Numbered from the stretch's first letter, positions 18,122 to 28,262 are shown. The stretch is 64,000 nt of DNA from Acinetobacter sp. Ac_5812 (GCF_013072695.1 NZ_LXUK01000027.1:372001-436000); one strand, 5' to 3'. The notes: generated from the sequence alone by a model not told the origin. Translations and numbers: made by a program.

Positions 18122-20161
18122 TTAACGTTTTAACAATGCTTTTAAGTTGGCAAGGTACTGCTGAGCTTGTTCTTTTGGATCAACATTGGGCGCCAGTTTC
18201 TTTTTACGGCCATGCCATTCCAAATCATCTTGTGGCATCTCGTCCAAGAAACGACTTGGCGTCATTTGACGCATTTGTCCACCATTCTTACGCTGCTCAG
18301 CAAGGGTCAGTGTTAGACCTTGACGGGCACGAGTAATACCTACATACATCAAACGGCGTTCCTCTTCGACCGTTTCCGATGCAATCGAGTTTTTATGTGG
18401 TAATAGCTCTTCTTCCAAGCCAATCATATACACATAAGGGAACTCCAAACCTTTTGCCGCATGCAAAGTTAATAAATTCACTTTATCGGTATCTTCTTCT
18501 TCCTGTTGCTGTTCGAGCATATCCAACAACACCAGTTTACGAATCACGCTTTCAATATTTTTCTCATCCACATCATCAGTACGATTCAATAGATTTTGAA
18601 TACTGCTATACAAGCTTTCAATACTGTCGAGTTTGGTCTTCTCTTGTGCAGGGGTCGCAGCCTGCTCACGTATATAATCGATATAACCTGCTTCATTGAT
18701 CATCTGACGCACTTTCGGCATTGGTGCATCATCATCTAAGAGCTCTCGTGTAAATGTCGCGATAAAATCAGCAAACTCATGTAATTGAGTCGCAGCTTTT
18801 TTCGGTAATACCATGCTTAAACGTTGGTCTGAAGATGCCGTTAGTAAAGACAAGGTATTTTCTTGAGCAAATAAACCAAGTTTCTCTAGCGTCACTGGAC
18901 CAATGGCACGTTTTGGCGTATTGATAATACGCAAAAAGGCGCTGTCATCTTCTGGGTTAATGATTAAGCGTAAATAGCTCATCACATCCTTAATTTCGGC
19001 ACGCGCGAAGAAAGACTGCCCGCCTGACAACTTATACGGAATTTGCATCTGACGCAGTTGAGTTTCAATCACACGAGCTTGAAAGTTACCGCGATACAGC
19101 ACTGCATAATCTTTCCAGTTTTTACCATTCATCAGTTTATGTGTAATCAAATCTTTAACTACACGCTCTGCTTCATCGTCATCATTTAAACAAGTGATGA
19201 CACGAATGGTTTCGCCGTGACCTTTGTCACTCCACAATTTTTTATCAAAAATATGCGGATTATTTTCAATCACGGCATTGGCCGCTTTTAGGATACGACT
19301 GGTTGAACGATAGTTCTGCTCCAGCTTAATCACTTTAAGATTATGGAAATCATCTTTTAACAACGCCATATTTTCAGGCTTTGCACCACGCCAAGCGTAA
19401 ATGGATTGGTCATCGTCACCTACAGCGGTAAATTGCCCCATCACTCCAACTAAAAGCTTAACAAGGGTATATTGCGCAGTGTTGGTATCTTGATATTCAT
19501 CCACCAATAAATAACGAACACGGTTCTGCCATTTGTCACGCACTTCGGCATTTTCCTGAAGCAAACGTGTTGGCATCACGATCAAGTCATCAAAGTCTAC
19601 GGCATTATAGGCACGCAAATTACGCTCATAGAGCTGATATAGATGTGCAAACTGAACGTCTTCTACCGTTTCACAAGTTGAATGTGCTTGTTCAGGGACG
19701 ATCAGATCATTTTTCCAGTCTGAAATTTTCTTCATCGCCTTGGCGAGCAGCTCTTTGCTCTCAGCACCGGATAAATTGTCACGCTGCATCAAATCCATCA
19801 AGATTCGTTTGCAATCATCAGCATCTAAAATCGAAAAATTATTTTTTAGCGGTAAGTGTTTTAATTCAAGGCGCAGTAAATTTAAACCGAAAGTATGGAA
19901 GGTCGAGACCGAAAGCCCTTTAGCTTCTTCACGTGACAGCAATTTTCCGACACGTTCTTTCATTTCACGCGCCGCTTTATTGGTAAAGGTCATTGCAGTA
20001 ATACGATAGGCAGGAATACCACACTGTTGTACTAAGAAAGCAACTTTTCGGGTAATTACAGAGGTTTTACCTGAACCTGCCCCTGCAAGTACCAACAATG
20101 GCCCCTGAACATATTTCATGGCCTCAAGTTGCTTGTCATTAAGTTGACTGGCAGATGACAT
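18122..20161 (-). CDS. rep: ATP-dependent DNA helicase Rep
   Basis: 679-residue superfamily 1A 3'-5' helicase that helps replication forks pass protein roadblocks. Seen: Q motif LNDKQLEAM, Walker A LAGAGSGKTSVIT, motif Ia TFTNKAAREM, motif II VDEYQDTN, motif III FTAVGDDDQSIYAWRGA, motif IV LEQNYRST, motif V LTLHAAKGLEF, and motif VI EERRLMYVGITRARQ. The length fits Rep/UvrD; sequence such as NNFSILDADDCKRIL favours Rep. The start is preceded by GAGAGAGGT. It heads the rep-dut-algC-argB gene row. Confidence 0.93.
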   Translation of the reverse strand: MSSASQLNDKQLEAMKYVQGPLLVLAGAGSGKTSVITRKVAFLVQQCGIPAYRITAMTFTNKAAREMKERVGKLLSREEAKGLSVSTFHTFGLNLLRLELKHLPLKNNFSILDADDCKRILMDLMQRDNLSGAESKELLAKAMKKISDWKNDLIVPEQAHSTCETVEDVQFAHLYQLYERNLRAYNAVDFDDLIVMPTRLLQENAEVRDKWQNRVRYLLVDEYQDTNTAQYTLVKLLVGVMGQFTAVGDDDQSIYAWRGAKPENMALLKDDFHNLKVIKLEQNYRSTSRILKAANAVIENNPHIFDKKLWSDKGHGETIRVITCLNDDDEAERVVKDLITHKLMNGKNWKDYAVLYRGNFQARVIETQLRQMQIPYKLSGGQSFFARAEIKDVMSYLRLIINPEDDSAFLRIINTPKRAIGPVTLEKLGLFAQENTLSLLTASSDQRLSMVLPKKAATQLHEFADFIATFTRELLDDDAPMPKVRQMINEAGYIDYIREQAATPAQEKTKLDSIESLYSSIQNLLNRTDDVDEKNIESVIRKLVLLDMLEQQQEEEDTDKVNLLTLHAAKGLEFPYVYMIGLEEELLPHKNSIASETVEEERRLMYVGITRARQGLTLTLAEQRKNGGQMRQMTPSRFLDEMPQDDLEWHGRKKKLAPNVDPKEQAQQYLANLKALLKR

Positions 20162-20319
20162 TGGTTATACCTCTCTCGTTTCCGAGCCTGATTTTTCGAG
20201 CACAATTATAGACATCTCTGATTTAGAATCCCAATAGTAAATCTAGGGATATGTATAAATTATGATGCCTTACACAAATAGCACGCCATAGTTTGTCGTC
20301 TTAATCTCAAGGCCATAAA

Positions 20320-20345
20320 AAAACCACCCGAAGGTGGCTTTTTTG
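20320..20345 (-). terminator. terminator after the OmpA-family lipoprotein gene
   Basis: GCCACC and GGTGG pair around CTTC-type loop sequence, flanked by AAAAAA and TTTTTT, 14 bp behind the stop codon. The stretch from here to the rep start (20162-20315) shows no gene. Confidence 0.85.
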
Positions 20346-20358
20346 AAATCAGTAAAAA

Positions 20359-21012
20359 TTACTGTTTAGCATAAATGCTGATTTCTACACGGCGGTTTTG
20401 CTCTTTACCAGCAGCAGTCGCGTTTGAAGCAATCGGGTTAGCTGAACCTAAACCTTGTGCATCGATACGGCTACCAGAAATGCCTTGACCTGCTAAATAG
20501 TTCTTCACTGATTGAGCACGTGCTTGAGATAATGGGATGTTGATTGAGTCATTACCTGTGTTATCTGTATAACCCGTTACAAGGATTGCACTCTTGTTAT
20601 CTTCACCTAAAGTCTGCGCTACTTTGTTTAAAGTACCGTAGAAATTCGGTTTGATGTTTGATTTGTTAGTATCAAACGTAATGCTACCTGGCATGATTAA
20701 TTGTACAGAACCATCTGGGTTACGGCCTACTTCTACACCAGTACCCGCCATTTGCTCACGTAATTTTTTCTCTTTATTATCGAGATACAAACCACCAGCA
20801 CTACCAAGAATTGCACCAATTGCCGCAGCACGGTTGTTTTGCTTACTTGTATTTGCGTTACCCTTAGAAACACCATAACCTGCAGCGGCACCGATTAATG
20901 CACCTAAAGCTGCTTTATCGTATTCTACGCCACCAATGTTATTACCAGTCGTTTGGCAACCAGAAAGTACCAAGCCAGCCCCTACGAGTGTTGAAATTAC
21001 TAATGCACGCAT
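20359..21012 (-). CDS. OmpA-family lipoprotein with glycine zipper (YiaD-like)
   Basis: 217-residue outer-membrane lipoprotein. Seen: signal peptide with lipobox LSGC (Cys at residue 19); a glycine-zipper segment (ALGALIGAAAGYG, AAIGAILGSAGG) at residues 35-80; and a C-terminal OmpA peptidoglycan-binding domain (ITFDTNKSNIKP, VTGYTDNTGN, LSQARAQSVKNYL, GLGSANPIASN, NRRVEISI), including the diaminopimelate-binding Asp and Arg. It probably ties the outer membrane to peptidoglycan. It is a single gene with its own terminator. Confidence 0.9.
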   Translation of the reverse strand: MRALVISTLVGAGLVLSGCQTTGNNIGGVEYDKAALGALIGAAAGYGVSKGNANTSKQNNRAAAIGAILGSAGGLYLDNKEKKLREQMAGTGVEVGRNPDGSVQLIMPGSITFDTNKSNIKPNFYGTLNKVAQTLGEDNKSAILVTGYTDNTGNDSINIPLSQARAQSVKNYLAGQGISGSRIDAQGLGSANPIASNATAAGKEQNRRVEISIYAKQ

Positions 21013-21400
21013 TGCGTTGCTCCTGTCTATGTATTTTGTTGTCTGGACAAATGATGAATGAGAAAATGGTGCTAGACCATTGATTTTTTGTTAATAATAA
21101 ACACTTTATTTGTAGTTTTGTAATATTTTGATGCATTTTACTTGATTCAAGCAACACAATTTCTCCATTGTTATATCCATCGCACAACAAATCAGGAATG
21201 AGGAATTCATCACAAAATAAAAGCATGCAATTTATGAGCAAACTTGACAAGATCATCTCGACCTTTTACCAATAAAACCGATCTACGCATTTGAATATAT
21301 AAAAAATGTCAATAACTTAAAATATACAGTTGTATTTCAACATCTGTTGTTTATAGTTGGAACATCTCTTTTTCAAACATATGCACTCAAGGTTCGATTT
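21013..21400. other. 388-bp intergenic region, no gene seen
   Basis: Divergent promoter region between the OmpA-family lipoprotein and the acyltransferase gene. It is AT-rich. No RNA gene, repeat or strong hairpin was recognised, and the short open frames crossing it lack ribosome binding sites. Confidence 0.5.
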
Positions 21401-22315
21401 ATGGCTACCGCTAATAAAAAAGCATCCCTATTGCAAAAAGTCAGTAAAGGATTAACCGTTAGTTCTGTGATTACAGGCAGTACCTTCTTTCATGGACCAC
21501 CAGTACTTGCTTTAGGCCTCACCAAATTATTTAAACAATCTGCAAAAGTAGATGAAACAAATATTCAAATTACCAACAGTTGGTTAGGGGTAAATAACTG
21601 GTTAATTGACAATGTTCTGCCAAATTTACAATGGGACATCAGTATTGATGAACAACTTGATCTGAATTTGCAGGGACGATACTTGATGATGTGTAATCAT
21701 CAAAGTTGGGTCGATACCACTGTGAATCAGTATTTCGGTTTAACCCGTATGCCACTTACTCGCTTCTTTACCAAGTGGGAACTTATTTTTATTCCTTTTG
21801 TGGGACAAGCTTTCAAAATATTGGGTTTCCCAATGATGAAGCGGCATAGTAAAGAGCAGATTGCTAAAAATCCAGAGCTAAAATCACGAGATATGCTTGA
21901 AGCGCGTAAAGCTTGTGAACAGTTGCTGAGCCAACCTTTTACCTTATTAAATTATTTAGAAGGTACTCGCTTTACTGCTGAAAAACATGCTGCACAGCAA
22001 TCCCCTTTTCAAAACCTCCTCAAACCTAAAGCGGGTGGTTTGGCCTTAGCGCTCAGTATTCTGGGTGATCAAATTGATGCATTAGTCGATATGACTATTG
22101 TGTATCCTGATGGTGCACCCGGTTATGGCGAATTCTGGTTGGGAGATGTGTCACGTATCGCTGTCGATTTGCGTAAAATAGAAATTCCAGACTGGGTACT
22201 CGGCGGTAATTATGAGGATGACCCTGTCTATCGTGAACGTTTCCAAAAATGGGTTGATCAAATCTGGACTGAAAAAGACCAGCTGATTTCACAAATGAAA
22301 GCAAAATATAATTAA
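21401..22315 (+). CDS. PlsC-family acyltransferase (YihG-like)
   Basis: 304-residue membrane-associated acyltransferase of the 1-acylglycerol-phosphate acyltransferase superfamily. Seen: hydrophobic N-terminal segment GSTFFHGPPVLALGLTKLF; catalytic HxxxxD motif in NHQSWVDT (residues ~100-107); the second block FTKWELIFIPFVGQAFKILGFPMM; and the LNYLEGTRFT motif that binds the acyl acceptor phosphate. The long C-terminal region resembles E. coli YihG rather than PlsC. ATG 21401 is chosen over an upstream TTG (21347) because AAGG lies 9 nt before it. It likely adjusts phospholipid acyl composition. A membrane protein gene follows 27 bp later. Confidence 0.85.
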   Translation: MATANKKASLLQKVSKGLTVSSVITGSTFFHGPPVLALGLTKLFKQSAKVDETNIQITNSWLGVNNWLIDNVLPNLQWDISIDEQLDLNLQGRYLMMCNHQSWVDTTVNQYFGLTRMPLTRFFTKWELIFIPFVGQAFKILGFPMMKRHSKEQIAKNPELKSRDMLEARKACEQLLSQPFTLLNYLEGTRFTAEKHAAQQSPFQNLLKPKAGGLALALSILGDQIDALVDMTIVYPDGAPGYGEFWLGDVSRIAVDLRKIEIPDWVLGGNYEDDPVYRERFQKWVDQIWTEKDQLISQMKAKYN

Positions 22316-22342
22316 TATTCTCATCAGGAATTGAGTAAAGAC

Positions 22343-23401
22343 ATGACCCAGCAGGACTCAGGACAAAACTCTAAATATAACTATGTCAATCCGAACAGTG
22401 TGTTTTTCAAACTGTTCCTCGTCTATGACATTTTCATGGTGTTTATTATTGTTTTTAACTTGTTCTGTCTAGGCATGAACTTTTTCCTGATGAGTAATAT
22501 CGGGGCATGGTTTTTTAATTTTATCCATCTCTCCAGTGTGCTGGATTTTTATCGCACCCATTTACACCCTTGGGTGATTACCACTGAAGCATGGTTCATT
22601 ATCTTTTTGATTGTTGAACTGGTTGTGCGCTGGATCATCTCAATTGCACAAAAACATCATGCCCGTTGGTGGTTTTTCCCCTTTATTCACTGGTATGAAA
22701 TCTTAGCCATTATTCCGCATTTACGTTTTCTACGGCTATTTCGTGCGGGAATTATCGCCTACCGACTCCATGAACTTGGTTATAAGGTTGTGCCAGATGG
22801 CATTCGTATCAAAGCTCTATTCTATTATCGCGTGGTGATGGAAGAGCTGTCTGATCGCGTCGTCATTACGGTGATTGACGGGATTCGACACGAATTGCAA
22901 ACCAGCTCCAGTCATAAAAAAATTATTCATGATCTGGTTGATCATCATCGCCAACTCTTTACCGTAACATTGACCTCAATGTTACAAGAGTCCTTGGCCA
23001 CCGCCTTACAACAACAACAACCCGTGATCACTCAAAAAGTAGGTGTTATTGTCAATCAAGCCATTGAAGATACCCCTGAACTGACGCAGTTATTGCGTCT
23101 AATCCCGATTGTGGGCGGCCGTATCGAACAACAAATACAAAGTATTGGACAACGATTAGGGGAAAATATCAGTGCAGGTTTAATTGAGCCATTTACGTCT
23201 GGTTCACCACAAAAACCAAATGAAAATTACCAATACATCGCACAACAAGTCAGTGAGCTGAATATTGACAATCACTACTTGGAGGAATTAGTCGAATCTG
23301 TTGTATTTGAAAGCCTCGAAGCGATTCGAAAACAGGTGAAAGTCAAACAATGGCAGCAAACTTTGCAGGAATCTGATCAATTGGATAAAAAAGCAGAATG
23401 A
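22343..23401 (+). CDS. membrane protein with ion-channel-like N-terminal domain
   Basis: 352 residues. The N-terminal ~150 residues contain about three or four membrane segments (FFKLFLVYDIFMVFIIVFNLFCLGMNF; ITTEAWFIIFLIVELVVRWI; WYEILAIIPHLRFLRLFRAGII). The last has regularly spaced arginines (RFLRLFRAG), as in voltage-sensor S4 helices, and a helical cytoplasmic domain of about 200 residues follows. No pore sequence was recognised, so channel activity is only a suggestion. Start ATG 22343 is preferred over TTG 22331, which is only 1 nt from AGGA. It lies 27 bp behind the acyltransferase gene, probably in an operon with it. Confidence 0.6.
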   Translation: MTQQDSGQNSKYNYVNPNSVFFKLFLVYDIFMVFIIVFNLFCLGMNFFLMSNIGAWFFNFIHLSSVLDFYRTHLHPWVITTEAWFIIFLIVELVVRWIISIAQKHHARWWFFPFIHWYEILAIIPHLRFLRLFRAGIIAYRLHELGYKVVPDGIRIKALFYYRVVMEELSDRVVITVIDGIRHELQTSSSHKKIIHDLVDHHRQLFTVTLTSMLQESLATALQQQQPVITQKVGVIVNQAIEDTPELTQLLRLIPIVGGRIEQQIQSIGQRLGENISAGLIEPFTSGSPQKPNENYQYIAQQVSELNIDNHYLEELVESVVFESLEAIRKQVKVKQWQQTLQESDQLDKKAE

Positions 23402-23518
23402 TTACAAGAAAAATTACCAATCAAGCTAGAGAATTCGTGTAATTTGTTCTAGCATTTGCTTTTATTTACAACACGCTTCAACACAATAGAGCGCTTAAAA
23501 AGCCCTGAAGGATAAATT

Positions 23519-24238
23519 ATGGCTGATATACGGATTACGGGCAGAATGGTGAATTTTAGTCGACTGACTTTCGACACAAATGACCATAATGCAATCCGAC
23601 AGCAACTTAGCGATACACTGAATGAAGGTTCTTATATCGGAACACTCGTCATTATTGATAGTACCGTTGAACAAGAGCTGATTGCTTTAATTCAGCTTTT
23701 AATTGATTTAGGGTTACAGCCGATGGCCGTCATTGATGGCATTTTGGGTGACGAAGCTCGTGCGATTCAATTTCCTGTTCTCCCTGCCGACCAGCCATTA
23801 CAGCGCATCAAGGCATCCAAAGAACAGGTGGTTGATCATGCCCCTGCAAAAACAGTGGATAATGCTGCAATACAAACACCACAAAAAAATACATCGAATG
23901 CGTATATCACCTCTTATCATGATGAGATTTTGCGTACAGGCCAATGTTTGGTACAAGATCAGGGCGATATTATCTTAAATGCGGGTATGAATAGTGGATC
24001 AGAAGTGATTGCATCTGGAAATATTCACATTTATGGCAATGCTCGTGGTAGAGTCATTGCAGGCGCAGGTGGGCAAACTGCGGCACGTATTTTCTGCCAT
24101 TCGCTCGAAGCAGAATTAATCTCTATTGCAGGGACTTATTGTGTAGCAGATGATATTCCCAAAGATATGATCAAAAAGCCTGTACATATTTATTTAAATA
24201 ACAAGCAAGAACTTGAATTTGAAGCCTTGCAGTTTTAA
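23519..24238 (+). CDS. minC: septum-site inhibitor MinC
   Basis: 239-residue FtsZ antagonist that blocks septa away from midcell. Seen: an N-terminal FtsZ-interacting domain (residues 1-110), a linker rich in Pro and Lys, and the C-terminal beta-helix domain with [26 protein letters not shown] and [20 protein letters not shown], which binds MinD and dimerises. First gene of minCDE; 74 bp separate it from minD. Confidence 0.95.
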   Translation: MADIRITGRMVNFSRLTFDTNDHNAIRQQLSDTLNEGSYIGTLVIIDSTVEQELIALIQLLIDLGLQPMAVIDGILGDEARAIQFPVLPADQPLQRIKASKEQVVDHAPAKTVDNAAIQTPQKNTSNAYITSYHDEILRTGQCLVQDQGDIILNAGMNSGSEVIASGNIHIYGNARGRVIAGAGGQTAARIFCHSLEAELISIAGTYCVADDIPKDMIKKPVHIYLNNKQELEFEALQF

Positions 24239-24312
24239 TTTATTGAATTGAGTTTTAAAAGCACCAAATAAGCCCTTTTAGGGGCGTATGACCATAAATA
24301 GGAGTGGATTCG

Positions 24313-25125
24313 GTGGCCAAAATTGTTGTCGTAACGTCAGGCAAAGGTGGTGTAGGTAAAACTACAACAAGCGCATCTTTTGCAACAGGTTTAGCCCTAC
24401 GTGGTCATAAAACTGTTGTGATTGATTTCGATGTAGGTTTACGTAATCTAGATTTGATCATGGGCTGCGAACGCCGCGTAGTTTATGATTTCGTTAATGT
24501 TATTAATAATGAAGCACGTTTACAGCAAGCACTGATCCGTGATAAAGAGATTGAAAACTTATACATTCTCCCTGCATCACAAACACGTGATAAAGATGCC
24601 TTGAGCGATGAAGGTGTTGCACGTGTCATTGATGAACTTTCTCAAGAGTTTGATTACATTATCTGCGACTCTCCTGCGGGTATTGAACGTGGTGCGATTT
24701 TAGCAATGTATCATGCTGATGAAGCCATCATTGTAACTAACCCTGAAATTTCATCCGTACGTGACTCAGATCGTATTATTGGTATGCTAGACAGCAAGAC
24801 CAAAAAAGTTGAACAAAACGAAGGTCGTATCCGTAAGCACTTATGTATTACACGTTTTAACCCAGAGCGTGCTGATAAACAAGAAATGCTTACAATCGAT
24901 GATATTTCGAAAGATATTTTACGTGTGCCAACTTTGGGTGTCATCCCTGAGTGTCCGAGCGTACTTCAAGCATCAAATGAAGGTAAACCAGTGATTCTGT
25001 ATACAGAAGAAAAAGCTGGGCAAGCTTATGATGACTTAGTGGCTCGCTTCCTTGGCGAAGACCGTCCTTATCGACACATTGCAGTACAGCCAAAAGGTTG
25101 GTTAGCTAGACTATTTGGAGCGTAA
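24313..25125 (+). CDS. minD: septum-site ATPase MinD
   Basis: 270-residue membrane-associated ATPase that carries MinC to the poles and oscillates under MinE control. Seen: deviant Walker A SGKGGVGKTTTSA with the signature lysine, IDFDVGLRNLD, DYIICDSPAGIE, and the C-terminal amphipathic membrane helix GWLARLFGA. The GTG at 24313 is the start because GGAG stands 8 nt upstream; an in-frame GTG at 24304 lies inside that ribosome binding site. It is 2 bp from minE. Confidence 0.97.
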   Translation: MAKIVVVTSGKGGVGKTTTSASFATGLALRGHKTVVIDFDVGLRNLDLIMGCERRVVYDFVNVINNEARLQQALIRDKEIENLYILPASQTRDKDALSDEGVARVIDELSQEFDYIICDSPAGIERGAILAMYHADEAIIVTNPEISSVRDSDRIIGMLDSKTKKVEQNEGRIRKHLCITRFNPERADKQEMLTIDDISKDILRVPTLGVIPECPSVLQASNEGKPVILYTEEKAGQAYDDLVARFLGEDRPYRHIAVQPKGWLARLFGA

Positions 25126-25127
25126 TT

Positions 25128-25400
25128 ATGGCAGGATTCTGGAGTAAACTTTTTAGCAGTGATGAAAAGCCATCAAGTGCACAAACTGCCAAAGATCGTT
25201 TAAAGGTAATTGTTGCCTCTGAACAAGGTTTAGGTCGTCGCCTAGGCCAAGACAAAATCGACCAAATGAAAAAAGAAATCATGCAGGTGGTGAGTCGTTA
25301 TGTTCGTGGTGTGGATGAACAGCATATTCAGATGCAGGTTCGCTCAGAAGCAAATATCGAAATGTTAGAAATGAATATCAATTTACCTGAAGATCGATAG
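25128..25400 (+). CDS. minE: MinE topological specificity factor
   Basis: 90-residue protein that displaces MinC and triggers MinD ATP hydrolysis so that division is allowed at midcell. Seen: N-terminal membrane-targeting and anti-MinCD part (MAGFWSKLFSS), AKDRLKVIVASEQG and the beta-strand dimerisation part IQMQVRSEANIEMLEMNINLP. It starts 2 bp after minD, so it is translationally linked. Confidence 0.96.
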   Translation: MAGFWSKLFSSDEKPSSAQTAKDRLKVIVASEQGLGRRLGQDKIDQMKKEIMQVVSRYVRGVDEQHIQMQVRSEANIEMLEMNINLPEDR

Positions 25401-25522
25401 AAGTTTTTTCATTAGCGATTTTTCGCAAATAAAGGCAGAATACGCGGGTGGATTTGGAAAGTATGACTTTCCCCACTACAAGTATTTTGCCTTTATTATT
25501 TTATAAGACTGAGGAGATTGTC

Positions 25523-25810
25523 ATGGCATTATCACAGCCAGCAACTTTCAATGAAGAGTGGTCAGATGAGCGTGTGTTTGCCTACCTTAACCAACTTCCT
25601 CCAACTGGCGTAAATGCTGACTTTCATGTGCTCTATCATGCATTCAAACATATGCGCCCAAATGACTATGAACGCTTAATTATCCAATTTTTAGCTGTTG
25701 ATCGTGATCTCAATGCAACCAATCCAGAAGGTCAACGCATTCATGATGTGATTGCACAGTTCCCACGACAAAAAGATGGTTTCTTGGAAGTCTTGGCAAA
25801 ATTTGCTTAA
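25523..25810 (+). CDS. PA4642-family protein of unknown function
   Basis: 95-residue small soluble protein, conserved in Pseudomonas and Acinetobacter as the PA4642 family. Seen: EEWSDERVFAYLNQLPPTGVNADFHVLYHAFKHMRP and a C-terminal PRQKDGFLEVLAKFA. ATG 25523 is chosen because GAGGAG stands 7 nt upstream; the frame is open further 5' but without signals. No catalytic motif is evident. It lies 122 bp behind minE and is probably expressed separately. Confidence 0.75.
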   Translation: MALSQPATFNEEWSDERVFAYLNQLPPTGVNADFHVLYHAFKHMRPNDYERLIIQFLAVDRDLNATNPEGQRIHDVIAQFPRQKDGFLEVLAKFA

Positions 25811-26114
25811 ACAGCAATTTTTTCTGCAATCAAAATCTTGCGTGTTTTGGTTGCAGAGCATTATCCAGAGCACATTCCCTTCGATCACAGCCAAGCCATT
25901 TCTATGTATTGATCAATTTTATAGCTGCTGACGTTGTCTTATTTAATAATTTTTCTGCATCGCCTATTTTACTCTCCAAAATTTAAATCATAAATTTAAT
26001 CAAAATTCATCCATCACTCCTCATTTGAGGAATAGGCATCTGTCTCTTGCTTGCATACATTAGAAATACTCAATCAATAAAACCCAGAAATTATTCCAAT
26101 GAAGGGAAATATCT
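25811..26114. other. 304-bp intergenic region, no gene seen
   Basis: Between the PA4642-family gene and the orphan lipoprotein gene. No hairpin terminator, RNA gene or supported small frame was noticed. The last 100 bp presumably hold the lipoprotein promoter. Confidence 0.5.
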
Positions 26115-28031
26115 ATGCAAAAACAATGTTCTATTCCAGCCTTACTGAGTTGTATGCTGGTTTTGACGGCTTGTGGAGGTGCAAGTAATGATGGAAATCC
26201 ATCTTCCAACGCTACACCTCCCCCGACTCCAGCAACGCATGTAGTTAATGTTGATCTGTTGGGAGGACGTGTCATCCTTCCGATCGAGTTTATAGATGCT
26301 AAAACTGGAAAACGAATCACGCAAGAGGTTACATTAACGGCTTCTGATGATGTTACTGGCGATAATTTTTATGAAAATACCAACTTGAGTCGCACTGATA
26401 ATAAGCATGCCACTGGTTCAACCACCATTTTTCTAAAAGCAGATGCAGTTAAAAATGCAAGCTTAGCAAATCCTGTTAAATTACGCCTCATCGCCAGTGC
26501 CGCTGGATATTTTAGTTCAAGCATTGATGTCCTCTATGACGGTTCAGTCCCAACATCCAAACGCATCAACTTAGTCAACAAAGCAGGACCACCGGTAGGC
26601 GTTGCTGTTGCAATACAAAAAAATGCCAAGGCTGATTCTACCGGAACACTGTCAACGACACTAGATCTGACAGCCACAACTACAGATGCGTTGTCCAAAA
26701 ACGCGAGTGCGAGCTTTATTCTCCCCTCAGGTACCGTGCTGAAAGACCGTAACGGAGAGCCATTAACGGGTGATTTACAAGTCAGTATTGGTTACTTCAG
26801 CCCCAAAACTGCAAACCTTGGTGAAGTTTTTCCAGGGGGGCTAAATCCGGATCGTGTTCGCACGACATGGAATAATCAAACCAACTCATGGGATATGCAG
26901 GCTGGTTACTTTGTTACAGCAGGTCTGTTAGCCGTAGATATTTCTGATCAGCAGGGACGTAAAGCCCATCTATTGGAAAACGCACAAGCTGAAATGACCA
27001 TTCAAGCGCCTGCGGGTCTTGTTAATCCTGAAACTAATCAGCCCATTCAAGATGGCGATAAAATCCCTGTCTGGAGTCATAGTGAAGCAAACGGCTTATG
27101 GCAAAAAGAATTGCTAGGTACTTTCAAACAAAATGCCACAGGTAATTTTGATGTGACCTATAAAGTGAAACATCTCTCTTACTGGAATTTAGACTGGCAC
27201 TACAGTGAGGTATGCTCCTCCTTACCCATCAGTTTCAGCACACCGTTCCAAGTCTCTCCATATATTTATTTAGACGTAGATTTCTCAAGTTATGGTCGAT
27301 ATCTCACATTTTACTTAGGTCATTCTCAAGAATTCACAGGGCTTTATAATACGCCTCAAGATAAAGAAGTCACTTTTACCCTAAGAACCACAAAAGGGGA
27401 AATTGTAGGTCAAGGAATAAAACCAGCCCATTCATGTGATGCTGTCAATATCAAGGTGACTGGCAACCTGCCACAACCTCACCTTGTGTCCACTCAAGTT
27501 CTCTTAACAGCCCCTCAAGGTTTTAGCAAGGCCGAGATTAGTACGCTGCTCAATGGAATGAAGTCTTTAACGGATACGCAACGTGAAGCTATTCTTCAGT
27601 ATACTCATCCAAATGATCCAGACGCGAAATTTAAACTCGATCAGACTGCCTACCAGAAACTAATGGATATTGCGCTTTCCCGTGGACAAGTTGCCAGCCT
27701 ACAGACGCTCATGAGTATGCAGATTCAAGCTCAGGCCTATTTCCGAGGTTATGATCAAGACTGGACGTACTATAGAAAGCAGCTCTCCAATGCGGGGACA
27801 ATGACACTCACTTTGCCACCAGATAAAGACATTATTTTCAGCAGTCAAAACACTACTTATCTAGATGGATATATTCAGAACAGCAGTGGCAATGGAAAAT
27901 ACTTTAGTATTCCTTTAAAATCACCCCATACCATCCAAAAAGATGAGCATCAAACTACGATTATTTTTGAAGATATGCATGCCATGCAACGCATATTGTC
28001 TTATTTAAATCATCAGCAAACCTCTAAATAG
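26115..28031 (+). CDS. large orphan lipoprotein with beta-rich domains
   Basis: 638-residue predicted lipoprotein: signal peptide with lipobox LTAC (Cys near residue 20), a Pro/Thr linker (TPPPTPATH), then beta-rich repeats. The segment ASFILPSGTVLKDRNGEPLTG with NLGEVFPGGL and later VDISDQQGRKAHLLENAQ, IPVWSHSEANGLWQKE resembles extracellular beta-sandwich modules found in large surface proteins. The C-terminal 150 residues are more helical. No catalytic motif is recognised. It stands alone before a terminator. Outer-membrane surface attachment is inferred from the lipobox only. Confidence 0.65.
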   Translation: MQKQCSIPALLSCMLVLTACGGASNDGNPSSNATPPPTPATHVVNVDLLGGRVILPIEFIDAKTGKRITQEVTLTASDDVTGDNFYENTNLSRTDNKHATGSTTIFLKADAVKNASLANPVKLRLIASAAGYFSSSIDVLYDGSVPTSKRINLVNKAGPPVGVAVAIQKNAKADSTGTLSTTLDLTATTTDALSKNASASFILPSGTVLKDRNGEPLTGDLQVSIGYFSPKTANLGEVFPGGLNPDRVRTTWNNQTNSWDMQAGYFVTAGLLAVDISDQQGRKAHLLENAQAEMTIQAPAGLVNPETNQPIQDGDKIPVWSHSEANGLWQKELLGTFKQNATGNFDVTYKVKHLSYWNLDWHYSEVCSSLPISFSTPFQVSPYIYLDVDFSSYGRYLTFYLGHSQEFTGLYNTPQDKEVTFTLRTTKGEIVGQGIKPAHSCDAVNIKVTGNLPQPHLVSTQVLLTAPQGFSKAEISTLLNGMKSLTDTQREAILQYTHPNDPDAKFKLDQTAYQKLMDIALSRGQVASLQTLMSMQIQAQAYFRGYDQDWTYYRKQLSNAGTMTLTLPPDKDIIFSSQNTTYLDGYIQNSSGNGKYFSIPLKSPHTIQKDEHQTTIIFEDMHAMQRILSYLNHQQTSK

Positions 28032-28050
28032 ATCAGTCTTCTGCGCTTCT

Positions 28051-28079
28051 TAGACCTCTTAAATAAGAGGTCTAATTTT
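28051..28079 (+). terminator. terminator after the orphan lipoprotein
   Basis: TAGACCTCTTA and TAAGAGGTCTA form an 11-bp stem with a 2-nt centre, followed by ATTTTTTA. Confidence 0.85.
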
Positions 28080-28262
28080 TTATTGAATCGGAACTTTTGT
28101 TTAAGACTTCTCCACACAATAAACACTCCACCAGCAACTTCATCAATTCATTGAGTAAAATTCTGAGCGGGACTTCAACCATAGATAAAAACAGTCTACA
28201 GGTACCATCTCAATGCGCTCAAATCAGCCCCACACACACAAAGCCAACAAGGAAATAAACGT

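Noticed and set aside
20942-21256. 104-codon minus-strand frame upstream of the OmpA-like lipoprotein
   Set aside because: It overlaps the lipoprotein start in another frame and lacks any signal or plausible protein character.
22343-23401. Assignment of the membrane protein as a voltage-gated ion channel
   Set aside because: The arginine pattern is suggestive, but no pore loop or selectivity filter was found.
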